64,000 nt of DNA from Pseudidiomarina taiwanensis (GTDB lineage Bacteria; Pseudomonadota; Gammaproteobacteria; Enterobacterales; Alteromonadaceae): NCBI RefSeq assembly GCF_003987435.1, contig NZ_PIQG01000005.1, forward strand, positions 1 through 64,000. The letters run 5' to 3'. The notes under the pieces are model-generated. The model saw only the letters and a program-made list of their open reading frames with translations, did not search any database and was not told where the DNA came from. Below are positions 55,869 through 64,000 of this stretch, one piece after another. The stretch's first letter is position 1, and each line of letters starts with the position of its first letter. A program made the translations under genes and the position numbers.

Positions 55869-57050
55869 ATGTCTGTAATTACTATGGCCGACTTGGATCT
55901 TGCAGGACTGCGCGTGTTGATTCGTGAAGACCTTAATGTCCCGGTGAAAGACGGCAAAGTGCAATCGGATGCGCGCCTCAGAGCAGCCTTACCGACCATT
56001 CAAGCAGCGCTCGCTGAAGGCGCGAAAGTTATGGTGATGTCTCACCTGGGCCGCCCAGAAGAAGGGGTCTATGCCGAGGAGTTCTCGTTGCAACCGGTGG
56101 TGGACTGGTTGAATGAAAATCTTCCTGTGCCAGTTCGCTTAGAACGTGATTATTTGAATGGTGTCGAACTTGCCGATGACGCTGTTGTAGTGTTCGAGAA
56201 TGTTCGTTTCAACAAAGGCGAAAAGAGCAACGATGATGGCTTAGCACAACAACTCGCCAGTTTGTGCGATGTTTTTGTTATGGATGCCTTTGGCACCGCC
56301 CATCGTGCCCAAGCATCGACCCATGGGGTGGCGAAATATGCCGATGTTGCATGCGCCGGCCCATTGCTTGCCGCCGAACTAGATGCGCTGGGTAAAGCGC
56401 TAGAAAACCCAGCGCGGCCATTGGTGGCTATTGTTGGTGGCTCGAAAGTGTCGACCAAGCTGACGGTGTTGGACTCCCTCTCAAATGTGGTTGACCAACT
56501 TATCGTTGGCGGTGGTATTGCCAACACCTTTATTGCGGCGGCAGGTCACGATGTGGGTAAATCTCTTTACGAAGCTGATTTAGTTCCTGAAGCGCAGCGG
56601 CTGGTCGCAGCGGCCCAAGCTAAAGGTGGCGATATTCCGTTACCCTCAGATGTGGTGACAGGGGTAGAGTTCAGTGAATCAGCAGCCGCGACAACCAAGT
56701 CTGTCGAGGCGATTGCAGCGGATGATATGGTATTTGATATTGGACCAGAAACAGCCGCGAAATTTGCTAAGATTTTGGCAACTGCTGGAACCATTGTTTG
56801 GAATGGCCCGGTAGGGGTATTTGAATTTGATCAATTTGGCGCTGGGACGAAAGCCTTAGCAGAGGCGATTGCGAATAGCTCAGCGTTTAGTATCGCTGGC
56901 GGTGGTGATACCCTAGCGGCCATTGATAAGTACGATATCGCTGATAAAATCAGTTATATTTCTACCGGCGGTGGAGCTTTCCTTGAGTTTTTAGAAGGCA
57001 AAAAACTTCCCGCTGTAGCGATTCTGGAAGAACGCGCATTAAACGGCTAA
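55869..57050 (+). CDS. pgk: phosphoglycerate kinase
   Basis: Interconverts 1,3-bisphosphoglycerate and 3-phosphoglycerate with ADP/ATP. From the ATG at 55869 (aaggataca ribosome binding region) it has 393 residues. The substrate site reads [12 protein letters not shown] and SHLGRP, and the hinge and nucleotide region GGGDTLAAI is near the C-terminus. An in-frame ATG-free extension from 55845 is not used. fba follows 32 bases later. Confidence 0.97.
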   Translation: MSVITMADLDLAGLRVLIREDLNVPVKDGKVQSDARLRAALPTIQAALAEGAKVMVMSHLGRPEEGVYAEEFSLQPVVDWLNENLPVPVRLERDYLNGVELADDAVVVFENVRFNKGEKSNDDGLAQQLASLCDVFVMDAFGTAHRAQASTHGVAKYADVACAGPLLAAELDALGKALENPARPLVAIVGGSKVSTKLTVLDSLSNVVDQLIVGGGIANTFIAAAGHDVGKSLYEADLVPEAQRLVAAAQAKGGDIPLPSDVVTGVEFSESAAATTKSVEAIAADDMVFDIGPETAAKFAKILATAGTIVWNGPVGVFEFDQFGAGTKALAEAIANSSAFSIAGGGDTLAAIDKYDIADKISYISTGGGAFLEFLEGKKLPAVAILEERALNG

Positions 57051-57082
57051 GGCCGTCAGATTAGGATAATCAGGAGATTTTT

Positions 57083-58147
57083 ATGGCTTTAATTTCATTA
57101 CGCCAATTACTCGATCACGCAGCTGAGCATGGCTACGGCGTGCCGGCATTTAACGTGAACAACCTTGAGCAAATGCGCGCTATTATGGAAGCGGCAGATG
57201 CAACGGATAGCCCAGTTATCGTTCAGGCTTCAGCAGGAGCGCGCAGTTATGCCGGTGCTCCATTTTTACGCCATTTGATTTTAGCTGCCATTGAAGAATG
57301 GCCGCATATCCCAGTGGTAATGCATCAAGACCATGGTACTTCACCAGCGGTTTGTCAGCGCTCTATTCAATTAGGCTTTAGCTCGGTGATGATGGATGGT
57401 TCATTACACGAAGACGGCAAAACCCCAGCTGATTACGATTACAACGTGCGAGTGACTCAGCAAGCGGTTGCGATGGCGCACGCATGTGGTGTTTCAGTAG
57501 AGGGCGAGCTCGGTTGCTTGGGCTCACTCGAGACCGGCGAAGCTGGAGAAGAAGATGGCATTGGTGCTGAAGGTAAATTGACGCACGATCAGTTGTTAAC
57601 TGATCCAGAGGAAGCGGCACAATTTGTTGCGGCGACCAATGTTGATGCCTTAGCGATCGCTTGTGGTACCTCGCATGGCGCCTACAAATTCTCGCGTCCG
57701 CCAACAGGCGATATTCTGGCGATCGACCGCATCAAAGAAATTCACCAGCGCATTCCAACCACGCACTTGGTAATGCATGGCTCGTCGTCAGTTCCACAAG
57801 AGTGGCTGAAAGTGATTAACGAGTTCGGCGGTGAGATTCCGGAAACTTACGGTGTGCCGGTTGAGCAAATCGCTGAAGGAATTAAGTATGGTGTGCGTAA
57901 GGTCAATATCGATACCGACCTGCGCTTAGCTTCAACGGGTGCGATTCGTCGTCACTTGGCGCAAAACACCAGCAACTTCGACCCGCGTAAGTATTTGAAA
58001 GCATCGACCGATGCCATGTACGAGATTTGTAAGGCGCGTTATGAAGCCTTTGGTTGTGCTGGCCAAGCAAGTAAAATCAAGCCAATCTCGCTCGAGCAGA
58101 TGTTCAAGCGCTATGAGAGTGGCGAACTCGACGCCAAAGTAAAATAA
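57083..58147 (+). CDS. fba: fructose-bisphosphate aldolase class IIB
   Basis: Zinc-dependent aldolase cleaving or forming fructose-1,6-bisphosphate. The 354-residue protein has the metal-binding HQDHG (about 85-89) and a run ending in SVMMDGSL, the [10 protein letters not shown] stretch and the [10 protein letters not shown] motif. Its sequence follows the class IIB (Calvin-cycle subtype, Pseudomonas-like) rather than the class IIA FbaA of E. coli, although the operon position after pgk is the same. A gene replacement within the operon is a possible explanation. Confidence 0.95.
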   Translation: MALISLRQLLDHAAEHGYGVPAFNVNNLEQMRAIMEAADATDSPVIVQASAGARSYAGAPFLRHLILAAIEEWPHIPVVMHQDHGTSPAVCQRSIQLGFSSVMMDGSLHEDGKTPADYDYNVRVTQQAVAMAHACGVSVEGELGCLGSLETGEAGEEDGIGAEGKLTHDQLLTDPEEAAQFVAATNVDALAIACGTSHGAYKFSRPPTGDILAIDRIKEIHQRIPTTHLVMHGSSSVPQEWLKVINEFGGEIPETYGVPVEQIAEGIKYGVRKVNIDTDLRLASTGAIRRHLAQNTSNFDPRKYLKASTDAMYEICKARYEAFGCAGQASKIKPISLEQMFKRYESGELDAKVK

Positions 58148-58163
58148 CTGAAATTAAAGAGAG

Positions 58164-58970
58164 ATGACCGTGACCAAGTTCAAACCAGCTGTTATTGCAG
58201 CGCTCGTAAGCTGTAGTCTATTCGCTCCTGCACACGCGGCAGCGTCAATTTTTATGTATGACGATGCGGATGACTTAAGCACCACAGAAAAGCATGAGTG
58301 GGATGCCAGTGCTGAACTTGGTCTGCTCTTTACTTCAGGGAACACTGAGACTGAGACCTTTAAAACTAAGCTCAATGCTTCGCGTGATTACGAGAACTGG
58401 CGCTTAAAAGGGGTGGTGGATTACTTCCGTTCAAAGCAAGAAGACCAAGCGACCGGTGAAGACCGTGTAACTGGCGACCGCTTCTTTTTATCTGGCCAAG
58501 CCAACTACAAGTTTTCGCCTGAGTCTAAATCGTCTATCTTCGTATTTACCTCATATGAAGAAGATGAATTCAGTGGTTACGACTACCAAGGAACTCTAGC
58601 GATTGGTTATGGAGCGCGTTATCGCTACAGCGAGAGCCTCTATGCAGATTATGAGATTGGTCCGGGTTACGCCTTTGATCGTCCAATTATTGGCGGAATT
58701 GTCCAACCCGAAGAGAGCAGCGGTATTATTCGTGTTGCCGGCAACTTGGTGTGGGAAATCAGTGAATCAGCGAAACTTAACGCGCTCGCTTCATCTGAGA
58801 AAGGTAAAGACAATACCAAGACTCGTGCAGAGGTCTCGATTTCAGCCAATATCAACAGCTCGTTGGCGTTGAAGTTCTCGATTTCGGGTAACCATAACTC
58901 GTTTTTAGAGGATTCAAGCAAAGAGAAGTTAGATACTCAAACCGCAGTCACCTTGGTGTATAGCTTCTAA
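58164..58970 (+). CDS. DUF481 outer-membrane protein (YdiY-like)
   Basis: A 268-residue predicted beta-barrel of the DUF481 family, sometimes called salt-induced outer-membrane protein. A signal peptide ends near residue 28 (APAHAAA). The barrel begins WDASAELGLLFTSGNTETET, the family hallmark, and ends in TLVYSF with a C-terminal Phe. Function is not known. It starts 17 bases after fba and may be co-transcribed with the glycolytic run; a strong terminator follows. Confidence 0.9.
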   Translation: MTVTKFKPAVIAALVSCSLFAPAHAAASIFMYDDADDLSTTEKHEWDASAELGLLFTSGNTETETFKTKLNASRDYENWRLKGVVDYFRSKQEDQATGEDRVTGDRFFLSGQANYKFSPESKSSIFVFTSYEEDEFSGYDYQGTLAIGYGARYRYSESLYADYEIGPGYAFDRPIIGGIVQPEESSGIIRVAGNLVWEISESAKLNALASSEKGKDNTKTRAEVSISANINSSLALKFSISGNHNSFLEDSSKEKLDTQTAVTLVYSF

Positions 58971-58986
58971 AATCAGCCCAGTATGC

Positions 58987-59022
58987 AAAAAAGCCAGACA
59001 GATTTCGCTGTCTGGCTTTTTT
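58987..59022. terminator. bidirectional intrinsic terminator
   Basis: A-tract, then GCCAGACAG (58993-59001), a 6-base loop and CTGTCTGGC (59008-59016), then six T residues. The A-tract on the left would let it work on either strand. It closes the tkt-epd-pgk-fba-DUF481 run. Confidence 0.93.
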
Positions 59023-59081
59023 ATTGGCGTGGTTTTGAGGTATGGTAACAGGGTTTTACACATCTAGAGTGAATAATAAGA

Positions 59082-60629
59082 ATGAATCAATCGACTTCAT
59101 CACAACAGAAAGATACGAGTTTCTTTGGGCATCCAGCTGGTTTGCAAACACTGTTCTTCACAGAAATGTGGGAGCGGATGAGCTACTACGGCATGCGTGC
59201 ACTACTGGTCTTGTTTATGACCGCATCATTACAAGAAGGTGGTTTAGCGATCACTGTTGCCGCGGCAACCGCTATCTACGGTCTTTACACTGGTGCCGTT
59301 TATTTTATGGGCCTACCCGGTGGTTGGATTGCTGACCGTTTGGTCGGTGCGCAAAAAGCCACTTGGTATGGCGGTATTATTATTATGTCGGGACATATTG
59401 TCCTCGCTATTCCAAGCGTTGCCAGTTTTTACATTGGTATGATTTTAGTGGTTTTGGGTACTGGCTTATTGAAGCCGAATATCAGTGCCATGGTTGGCGA
59501 TCTATACGATAGCAAAGACAGTCGCCGTGATAGTGGTTACACCCTTTACTACATGGGCATCAACATCGGTGCCATCATTGGTTACTTTGTAACGGGTTAC
59601 CTACAAACTAGCGTTGGCTGGCATTGGGGCTTTGGTGCTGCTGCGGTCGGGATGTTCCTGGGCTTGGTGCAGTACAAGATGACCCAACCTAAGTTGCGTG
59701 GTGTGGGTGCCAAACCACCTAAACCGCTCTCAGCTGGCGGCGCAAAAGTCAGTTGGACGGTTATCGCTGCGTTCTTGCTCGGTTTAGTAATCGTAACCTA
59801 TTCAGCATTGACGGGCGCACTCGTGATCGACCCGGTCGCCATTGCCAAGTATGTTGCGATTAGTATTACCATTGTGTTCTTTGCGTATTACATTGGTATT
59901 TTCTTGTTCGCCAAGCTCTCCCGTGATGAGATGAAGCGCCTTGGTGCCTTGTTCTTAATATGCGTGGCATCGACCTGTTTTTGGGCTGGCTTTGAGCAAG
60001 CAGGTTCATCGTTTAACCTGTTCGCCCGCGACTTGACTGACCGTATGATTGGTAGCTTTGAGATCCCAACCACTTGGTTCCAGAGCTTGAACTCGATTTT
60101 CTTGATCACCTTGTCACCTTTCTTCGCGGCGCTTTGGATTAATCTCAGTAAGCGTATGATCAACCCAAGCTATGGTTTCAAAACGGCACTGGGTCTAGTG
60201 ATTATGGCAACTGGATTTATCGTCATGTTTTTCGCTGCACAAGCCGCAGCAAGTGGATTGAAAGTTGCCCCATACTGGTTGGTAACGGTTTACTTCCTGC
60301 ACACTGTTGGCGAGCTCTGCTTGAGCCCGGTTGCGTTGAGTGCGGTATCTAAACTGTCACCGAAACGGATGGCGGGTCAGATGATGGGTGTGTTCGTCTT
60401 GACCTACTCGATTGGTAACGTCGTGGCAGGTCTATTGGCGGGTAATATGAACCCAGATAATCCTGCAGTGATGGCGGACCTGTTCTTGCAGATCACCTAT
60501 TTTGGTCTAGCGGTTGGAGTCGTCGTTTTCTTGATTGCGCTGAAGACGCGTAAGTGGGAAGCCTTGGCTGAGAAAGATGATATGCCAGGCGCGGTGATTG
60601 ATGCCAACGAACCGGTTAAGCAGGGCTAA
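59082..60629 (+). CDS. proton-coupled peptide transporter (POT/PTR family)
   Basis: A 515-residue inner-membrane symporter for di- and tripeptides, with about 14 helices. The proton-coupling motif ExxER reads E28-M-W-E31-R32, and the POT signature GGWIADR lies between helices 2 and 3. It is related to E. coli DtpA-D. Together with the M1 peptidase, PepB and PepQ it fits an organism that lives on peptides. It has terminators on both sides and so forms a single-gene unit. Confidence 0.96.
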   Translation: MNQSTSSQQKDTSFFGHPAGLQTLFFTEMWERMSYYGMRALLVLFMTASLQEGGLAITVAAATAIYGLYTGAVYFMGLPGGWIADRLVGAQKATWYGGIIIMSGHIVLAIPSVASFYIGMILVVLGTGLLKPNISAMVGDLYDSKDSRRDSGYTLYYMGINIGAIIGYFVTGYLQTSVGWHWGFGAAAVGMFLGLVQYKMTQPKLRGVGAKPPKPLSAGGAKVSWTVIAAFLLGLVIVTYSALTGALVIDPVAIAKYVAISITIVFFAYYIGIFLFAKLSRDEMKRLGALFLICVASTCFWAGFEQAGSSFNLFARDLTDRMIGSFEIPTTWFQSLNSIFLITLSPFFAALWINLSKRMINPSYGFKTALGLVIMATGFIVMFFAAQAAASGLKVAPYWLVTVYFLHTVGELCLSPVALSAVSKLSPKRMAGQMMGVFVLTYSIGNVVAGLLAGNMNPDNPAVMADLFLQITYFGLAVGVVVFLIALKTRKWEALAEKDDMPGAVIDANEPVKQG

Positions 60630-60649
60630 TGTAAGCCTGCGATAACAGT

Positions 60650-60676
60650 AAAGCCAGCCCTCGGGCTGGCTTTGTC
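60650..60676 (+). terminator. terminator of the peptide transporter gene
   Basis: AAAGCCAGCCC-TCG-GGCTGGCTTT forms a tight hairpin with a 3-base loop, followed by a short T-rich tail (tttgtcgtt). It lies 21 bases after the transporter stop. Confidence 0.85.
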
Positions 60677-60707
60677 GTTCAAAAAGTCGATAAAACGACA
60701 ACAATGA

Positions 60708-60736
60708 CTTACATTGAGGGGAGTTTTGATTAAAAT
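60708..60736 (+). promoter_or_regulatory. sigma-70 promoter of the DUF47-pit operon
   Basis: CTTACA (60708-60713, 4 of 6), a 17-base spacer and TAAAAT (60731-60736, 5 of 6). The -10 lies in a small inverted-repeat region (gggg-a-gtttt / aaaat-ag-cccc, 60718-60743). I see no Pho box, so phosphate-starvation control is not supported. Confidence 0.5.
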
Positions 60737-60777
60737 AGCCCCCGACTTTTTAACTGCAGCAACAAAGGCGAACTTTT

Positions 60778-61458
60778 ATGTCTGCTAACTCTTTTCTCGG
60801 AATGTTTGCGAAATCACCGATTAAACCGATGATTGAGCACATTGAGCAAGTCCATGATTGTGCAATGACGCTTAAACCCTTTTTCCAAGCCGTATATGCT
60901 GGTGATTGGGAGACAGCAAGAGACATCCGCACTGAAATCGTTAAAAAAGAACAGGCCGCTGACGCACTCAAACGTGATATTCGTTTGAACTTGCCAGGCG
61001 GCTTATTTATGCCGGTAGAGCGCACAGATTTACTCGAACTTGTATCGCAACAGGATCGCATTGCCAACAAGGCAAAAGATATCGCTGGCTTGGTGACGGG
61101 TCGCCGCATGGTGATTCCTGAGTCCTTGGTCGAAGCATTCGACACCTACCTTAGCCGCTGCTTAGATGCGACGGATAAAGCGAAAGAAACCATCGGTGAA
61201 TTTGACGATTTGCTCGAAGCGGGTTTCCGTGGTCGCGAGCGTGAGGTCGTCGATCGAATGATTGCTGAACTAGATGCAATCGAAGCCGATACCGATGAAA
61301 TGCAAATCGCCATTCGGCGTGAGTTGCGCGAGCTAGAAAAAGAGCTCCCACCGCTTGATGTGGTCTTCATGTATCAAATATTCGATTGGGTTGGTGATCT
61401 TGCTGATCTATCTGAGCGTGTTGGTGCGCGTTTCGAATTGATGTTAGCGCGCGTTTAA
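60778..61458 (+). CDS. DUF47 (TIGR00153) phosphate-transport accessory protein
   Basis: A 226-residue PhoU-like helical protein. DUF47 proteins sit next to Pit transporters and are thought to control them. The NSFLGMFAKSPIKPMIEHIEQV start, the KKEQAADALKRDIRLNLPG segment and the VFMYQIFDWVGDLADLSERV end are typical. It begins an operon with pit, 16 bases apart. I find no conserved catalytic residues; a regulatory or chaperone role is inferred from the family. Confidence 0.92.
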   Translation: MSANSFLGMFAKSPIKPMIEHIEQVHDCAMTLKPFFQAVYAGDWETARDIRTEIVKKEQAADALKRDIRLNLPGGLFMPVERTDLLELVSQQDRIANKAKDIAGLVTGRRMVIPESLVEAFDTYLSRCLDATDKAKETIGEFDDLLEAGFRGREREVVDRMIAELDAIEADTDEMQIAIRRELRELEKELPPLDVVFMYQIFDWVGDLADLSERVGARFELMLARV

Positions 61459-61474
61459 ACGAGGAGATCGAGCA

Positions 61475-62743
61475 ATGGATATTATTTCTACGTATCACAT
61501 GACGCTGATTGTCCTCGCAGCTGCGTTTGCATTTTTTATGGCGTGGGGGATCGGTGCAAATGATGTCGCTAATGCGATGGGAACCTCAGTAGGTTCAAAA
61601 GCATTGACCATCAAGCAAGCGATTATCGTCGCCATGATTTTTGAGTTTGCCGGTGCTTACTTAGCAGGGGGTGAGGTTACCTCAACCATTCGTAAGGGCA
61701 TTATTGATTCCGCTTACTTCGTCGATACGCCAGAGCTACTGGTGTTCGGGATGATCGGTGCGCTATTAGCTGCCGGCACCTGGCTACTGGTTGCTTCATG
61801 GTTAGGTTGGCCGGTCTCAACCACCCACTCGATCATTGGTGCAATCGTCGGTTTCTCCGCAGTTGGTGTGAGCGTTGACTCTGTGAACTGGAGTGGCGTT
61901 GTTGGGATTGTCGGCAGTTGGGTGATTACGCCAATGATTGCCGGGATAATCGCGTACTTTATTTTTATCAGTGCCCAACGTTTGATCTTTAACCAAGAAA
62001 ACCCACTCGAGAAAGCCAAAACCTATGTCCCGTTTTATATGGCGTTAACTGGTTTTATGATATCGCTGGTCACCATCAAAAAAGGTCTAAAGCATGTCGG
62101 AATCAGCTTTTCGTTCTGGGAAGGTATTGCATTAGCGGTGGGAATTGCAGTGGTGGTTGCGGTGATCGGGAAAATTGCGATCAGCCGCTTGAAATTTGAT
62201 CCATCCGCTGACCGTGAAATGCACTATACCAACGTTGAGAAGGTGTTCGCGATTCTGATGGTCGTTACTGCCTGTGCCATGGCTTTTGCGCACGGCTCAA
62301 ACGATGTTGCGAATGCCATTGGACCATTAGCAGCAGTTGTTAGTGTGGTCTCAAATGGTGGTGAGATTACCAGCAAGGCACAACTCGAGTGGTGGGTGTT
62401 ACCGGTCGGTGCGATTGGTATTGTTCTCGGCCTCGCCATGTTGGGGCGCCGCGTTATTGCGACCATTGGAAAAGGCATCACGCATTTGACTCCGAGTCGC
62501 GGTTTCGCTGCTGAATTAGCTGCCGCAACGACTGTTGTTCTTGCTTCAGGTACTGGCTTGCCGATTTCAACCACGCAAACGCTAGTTGGAGCGGTACTTG
62601 GGGTTGGGATGGCGCGCGGTATCGCAGCGCTCAATCTTGGCGTCGTGAGAAATATTGTGGTGTCGTGGGTCGTAACCTTACCCGCAGGTGCGGTTATGTC
62701 GATTATTTTCTTCTTTATTTTGAAAGCGATCTTCGTGGTTTAA
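61475..62743 (+). CDS. pit: low-affinity inorganic phosphate transporter (Pit)
   Basis: A 422-residue inner-membrane transporter for metal-phosphate complexes, with about 10 helices. The two inverted-repeat signatures GANDVANAMGTSVGSKALT (N-terminal) and GSNDVANAIGPLAAV (C-terminal) are both present, as are the ISTTQTLVGAVLGVG and VSTTHSIIGAIVGFS segments. It follows the DUF47 gene and ends in a strong terminator. Confidence 0.97.
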   Translation: MDIISTYHMTLIVLAAAFAFFMAWGIGANDVANAMGTSVGSKALTIKQAIIVAMIFEFAGAYLAGGEVTSTIRKGIIDSAYFVDTPELLVFGMIGALLAAGTWLLVASWLGWPVSTTHSIIGAIVGFSAVGVSVDSVNWSGVVGIVGSWVITPMIAGIIAYFIFISAQRLIFNQENPLEKAKTYVPFYMALTGFMISLVTIKKGLKHVGISFSFWEGIALAVGIAVVVAVIGKIAISRLKFDPSADREMHYTNVEKVFAILMVVTACAMAFAHGSNDVANAIGPLAAVVSVVSNGGEITSKAQLEWWVLPVGAIGIVLGLAMLGRRVIATIGKGITHLTPSRGFAAELAAATTVVLASGTGLPISTTQTLVGAVLGVGMARGIAALNLGVVRNIVVSWVVTLPAGAVMSIIFFFILKAIFVV

Positions 62744-62763
62744 TAGCACACCAGAAGTTGCAT

Positions 62764-62790
62764 AAAAGGGGAGCTTGGCTCCCCTTTTTT
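62764..62790 (+). terminator. terminator of the DUF47-pit operon
   Basis: AAAAGGGGAGC-TTG-GCTCCCCTTTTTT is a GC-rich hairpin with a 3-base loop and a T run. It lies 21 bases after the pit stop and before the ECF sigma unit. Confidence 0.92.
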
Positions 62791-62824
62791 ATTTTTTGAT
62801 ACAAATAAAAACTTTTTTCCCGCC

Positions 62825-62852
62825 CGAAACGAATACAGTAATGAATTCGTGA
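62825..62852 (+). promoter_or_regulatory. candidate ECF-type promoter and operator of the sigma gene
   Basis: CGAAAC (62825-62830), a 17-base spacer and CGTGA (62848-62852) resemble the GGAAC / CGT-type promoters used by ECF sigma factors, so the operon may activate itself. The same place holds the inverted repeat ACGAAT (62829-62834) and ATTCGT (62845-62850), 10 bases apart. Both readings are inference. Confidence 0.4.
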
Positions 62853-62874
62853 GGCTCAATTAAAAAGGAACCAT

Positions 62875-63417
62875 ATGTTTGCTCCATCTGACCAACGCTT
62901 GGTCAAGCGCGCTCGGGCGCATCATAAGCAAGCATGGCTGCAATTAGTCAAGCGCTATGAAGGGTTGGTGTTTAACCATGCGCTGCGGATGACAGGGAAT
63001 CGCGATGATGCGATGGATGTGATGCAGGAAGTCTTCATCTCAGTGTTTCGCAATCTTCATTTATGGCGCGGCGATAGCTCATTTAAGACCTGGCTGATGA
63101 CGATTGCACAACATCGCTGCGTTGAACACTTCCGGCGCCAACGTCCGCAAGCGCAAGAAGATGTGCTGGAACATATCGCTAGTGATGATGATTGGCACAA
63201 CCCAGAGGCGGTCTATCGTGGTCAGGCACAGGGTCAACAGCTGGTTCGTGCGATGCAAGCATTGCCGTTTGAACAGCGCCAAGTGGTTGAATTGAAGTTT
63301 TTTCAGCATTTAACGTTAGAGCAAATTGCACAACAAACAGACTGTTCAGTGAATACCATCAAGTCTCGATTTTATAAAGCAATCGCTGCGTTACAGCAGC
63401 AGTTGGAGTCGCTATGA
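62875..63417 (+). CDS. RNA polymerase ECF sigma factor
   Basis: A 180-residue sigma-70-family factor with only regions 2 and 4. Region 2 (about 20-85) includes GNRDDAMDVMQEVFISVFRN, the core-binding and -10 element, and region 4 (about 125-175) has the helix-turn-helix HLTLEQIAQQTDCSVNTIKS. This is the SigW/RpoE-like ECF plan. Its stop overlaps the next gene by 4 bases (ATGA), as is usual for a sigma factor and its anti-sigma. The regulon and signal are unknown; the promoter at 62825-62852 is a candidate self-target. Confidence 0.95.
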   Translation: MFAPSDQRLVKRARAHHKQAWLQLVKRYEGLVFNHALRMTGNRDDAMDVMQEVFISVFRNLHLWRGDSSFKTWLMTIAQHRCVEHFRRQRPQAQEDVLEHIASDDDWHNPEAVYRGQAQGQQLVRAMQALPFEQRQVVELKFFQHLTLEQIAQQTDCSVNTIKSRFYKAIAALQQQLESL

Positions 63418-63965
63418 AGACAGAAAATGAATTTATCGAATGGGTACAGCGGCAAGCCGACCAACTTGAACCCGAAGCTGTACCCCCGTGGCCACGCGAA
63501 CACAGCTATCAAGGTCAACAAGCGCTCGCGTGGTGGCAGCGCCCGTGGTTGCCAATGGCATCCCTAGCGACGTCCTTTATGGCGGTATTTATGGTGCTTG
63601 CACAAGTGCAATTAACGATTGATGAGCACGGCTTCAGTTTGCGTTTCGGTGATAACACGCAGCAGCAACTGACCGCCCTGGTTGAACAGCGCATGGCAGA
63701 GTATGGCGCCGACCAGCAGGTTCTCCTCGCGAACTATGCAAGTAACTTGCGAGCCGATTTGCGCACCGATATGGCGACAGAGATTGCCAGTGCGAATCAG
63801 ACCTTAGTGAATTATTTGCTTGCGACCAGTCGCGAGGAGCGTCGTGATGATATGGCAGAACTTATCCGATATGTGAATTCGCAGCGCGAGGATGATCAAG
63901 TCTACTTTGCCAATCAACTGCAGCAATTATCTGAAGATTGGTATTTACCCCAGGAGAATGAATGA
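63414..63965 (+). CDS. single-pass membrane protein, probable anti-sigma factor
   Basis: I recognise no family. The 183-residue protein has an N-terminal segment (about 1-40) facing the cytoplasm, one helix (about 46-64) and a C-terminal part rich in Gln, Glu and Ala that looks helical (about 90-180). There is no zinc-binding HxxxCxxC motif. Tail overlap with an ECF sigma gene makes it the likely anti-sigma or signal-sensing partner. The C-terminal part would lie in the periplasm. The third gene begins inside its stop codon. Confidence 0.75.
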   Translation: MKTENEFIEWVQRQADQLEPEAVPPWPREHSYQGQQALAWWQRPWLPMASLATSFMAVFMVLAQVQLTIDEHGFSLRFGDNTQQQLTALVEQRMAEYGADQQVLLANYASNLRADLRTDMATEIASANQTLVNYLLATSREERRDDMAELIRYVNSQREDDQVYFANQLQQLSEDWYLPQENE

Positions 63966-64000
63966 TGAAAACTGTTTTAACCGCAACTAGTATCGCGATT
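63962..64000 (+). CDS. third gene of the ECF operon, cut by the window edge
   Basis: Only 13 codons are visible, reading MMKTVLTATSIAI. This has the basic-then-hydrophobic look of a signal peptide, so the product is probably exported. The ATG at 63962 overlaps the preceding stop, with aggag at 63952-63956 as ribosome binding site; the ATG at 63965 is an alternative. Nothing more can be said without the sequence to the right. Confidence 0.6.
   Translation, partial: MMKTVLTATSIAI

Noticed and set aside
60681-60751. Long-range inverted repeat AAAAAGTCG / CGACTTTTT around the pit promoter
   Set aside because: The arms are short, AT-rich and 53 bases apart; chance is likely, and the sigma-70 promoter between them explains the region better.
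1-64000. Mobile elements, prophage genes, CRISPR arrays or defence islands
   Set aside because: No transposase, integrase, phage structural gene, repeat-spacer array or known defence gene was seen; gene order is that of a conserved core chromosome.

Overview
This window looks like a stable chromosomal core segment of a marine-type gammaproteobacterium, most likely order Alteromonadales and close to Idiomarina/Pseudidiomarina. That placement is inferred from gene content and order: panP beside panCB-folK-pcnB, amgK-murU next to lptD, a Shewanella-like long PyrB and an erpA-linked IscR site. It has not been checked by alignment. GC is moderate, genes are tightly packed with many 1-8 bp overlaps, and no insertion sequence, prophage, integron or CRISPR array was seen. 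No gene-free stretch exceeds 300 bases.

Layout: (1) 1-2.6 kb: the 5S rRNA end of an rrn operon, then pspA behind a sigma-54 promoter with an IHF site, a small membrane protein, a copper chaperone and an outer-membrane barrel. (2) 2.6-6.7 kb, minus strand: fbp, ppa and a three-gene ABC system (ATPase, permease with a His-rich loop, DUF3299 protein) resembling a metal-handling transporter. (3) 6.9-13 kb, plus strand: mpl, ubiX, yadGH-like ABC exporter, a TrmB-like methyltransferase and panP. (4) 13-18.7 kb, minus strand: sfsA, dksA-gluQ-pcnB-folK-panB-panC. (5) 18.7-22.6 kb: pepB, a LysR-regulator remnant and mrcB. (6) 22.6-30.4 kb: hemL, pyrB, hemJ, a DUF6776-like protein, erpA, pepQ, anmK, mepM. 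(7) 30.5-38.3 kb: tyrS converging on the lptD-surA-pdxA-rsmA-apaG-apaH cluster. (8) 38.3-44.2 kb: amgK-murU-djlA converging on rapA-rluA. (9) 44.3-48.4 kb: a PhoH-family ATPase facing rsmE-gshB-yqgE-ruvX. (10) 48.5-58 kb: an M1 peptidase, an alcohol dehydrogenase, metK behind a MetJ operator, then tkt-epd-pgk-fba. (11) 58-62.8 kb: a DUF481 protein, a POT peptide transporter, and a DUF47-Pit phosphate pair. (12) 62.9-64 kb: an ECF sigma factor, a probable membrane anti-sigma and a third gene cut by the window edge.

Shared themes are envelope maintenance (psp, lptD/surA, mrcB, mepM, rapA aside), peptidoglycan recycling by two routes (mpl; anmK plus amgK-murU), pantothenate synthesis with PanP in place of PanD, and central carbon metabolism (fbp, tkt, epd, pgk, class IIB fba). 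The most instructive non-coding signals are the sigma-54/IHF promoter of pspA, an IscR type-1 site at erpA, a MetJ operator at metK, and a long-arm hairpin that covers the tkt ribosome binding site. The parts that look least described are the ECF operon at the right edge, the His-rich ABC permease set, and the small membrane partner of pspA.
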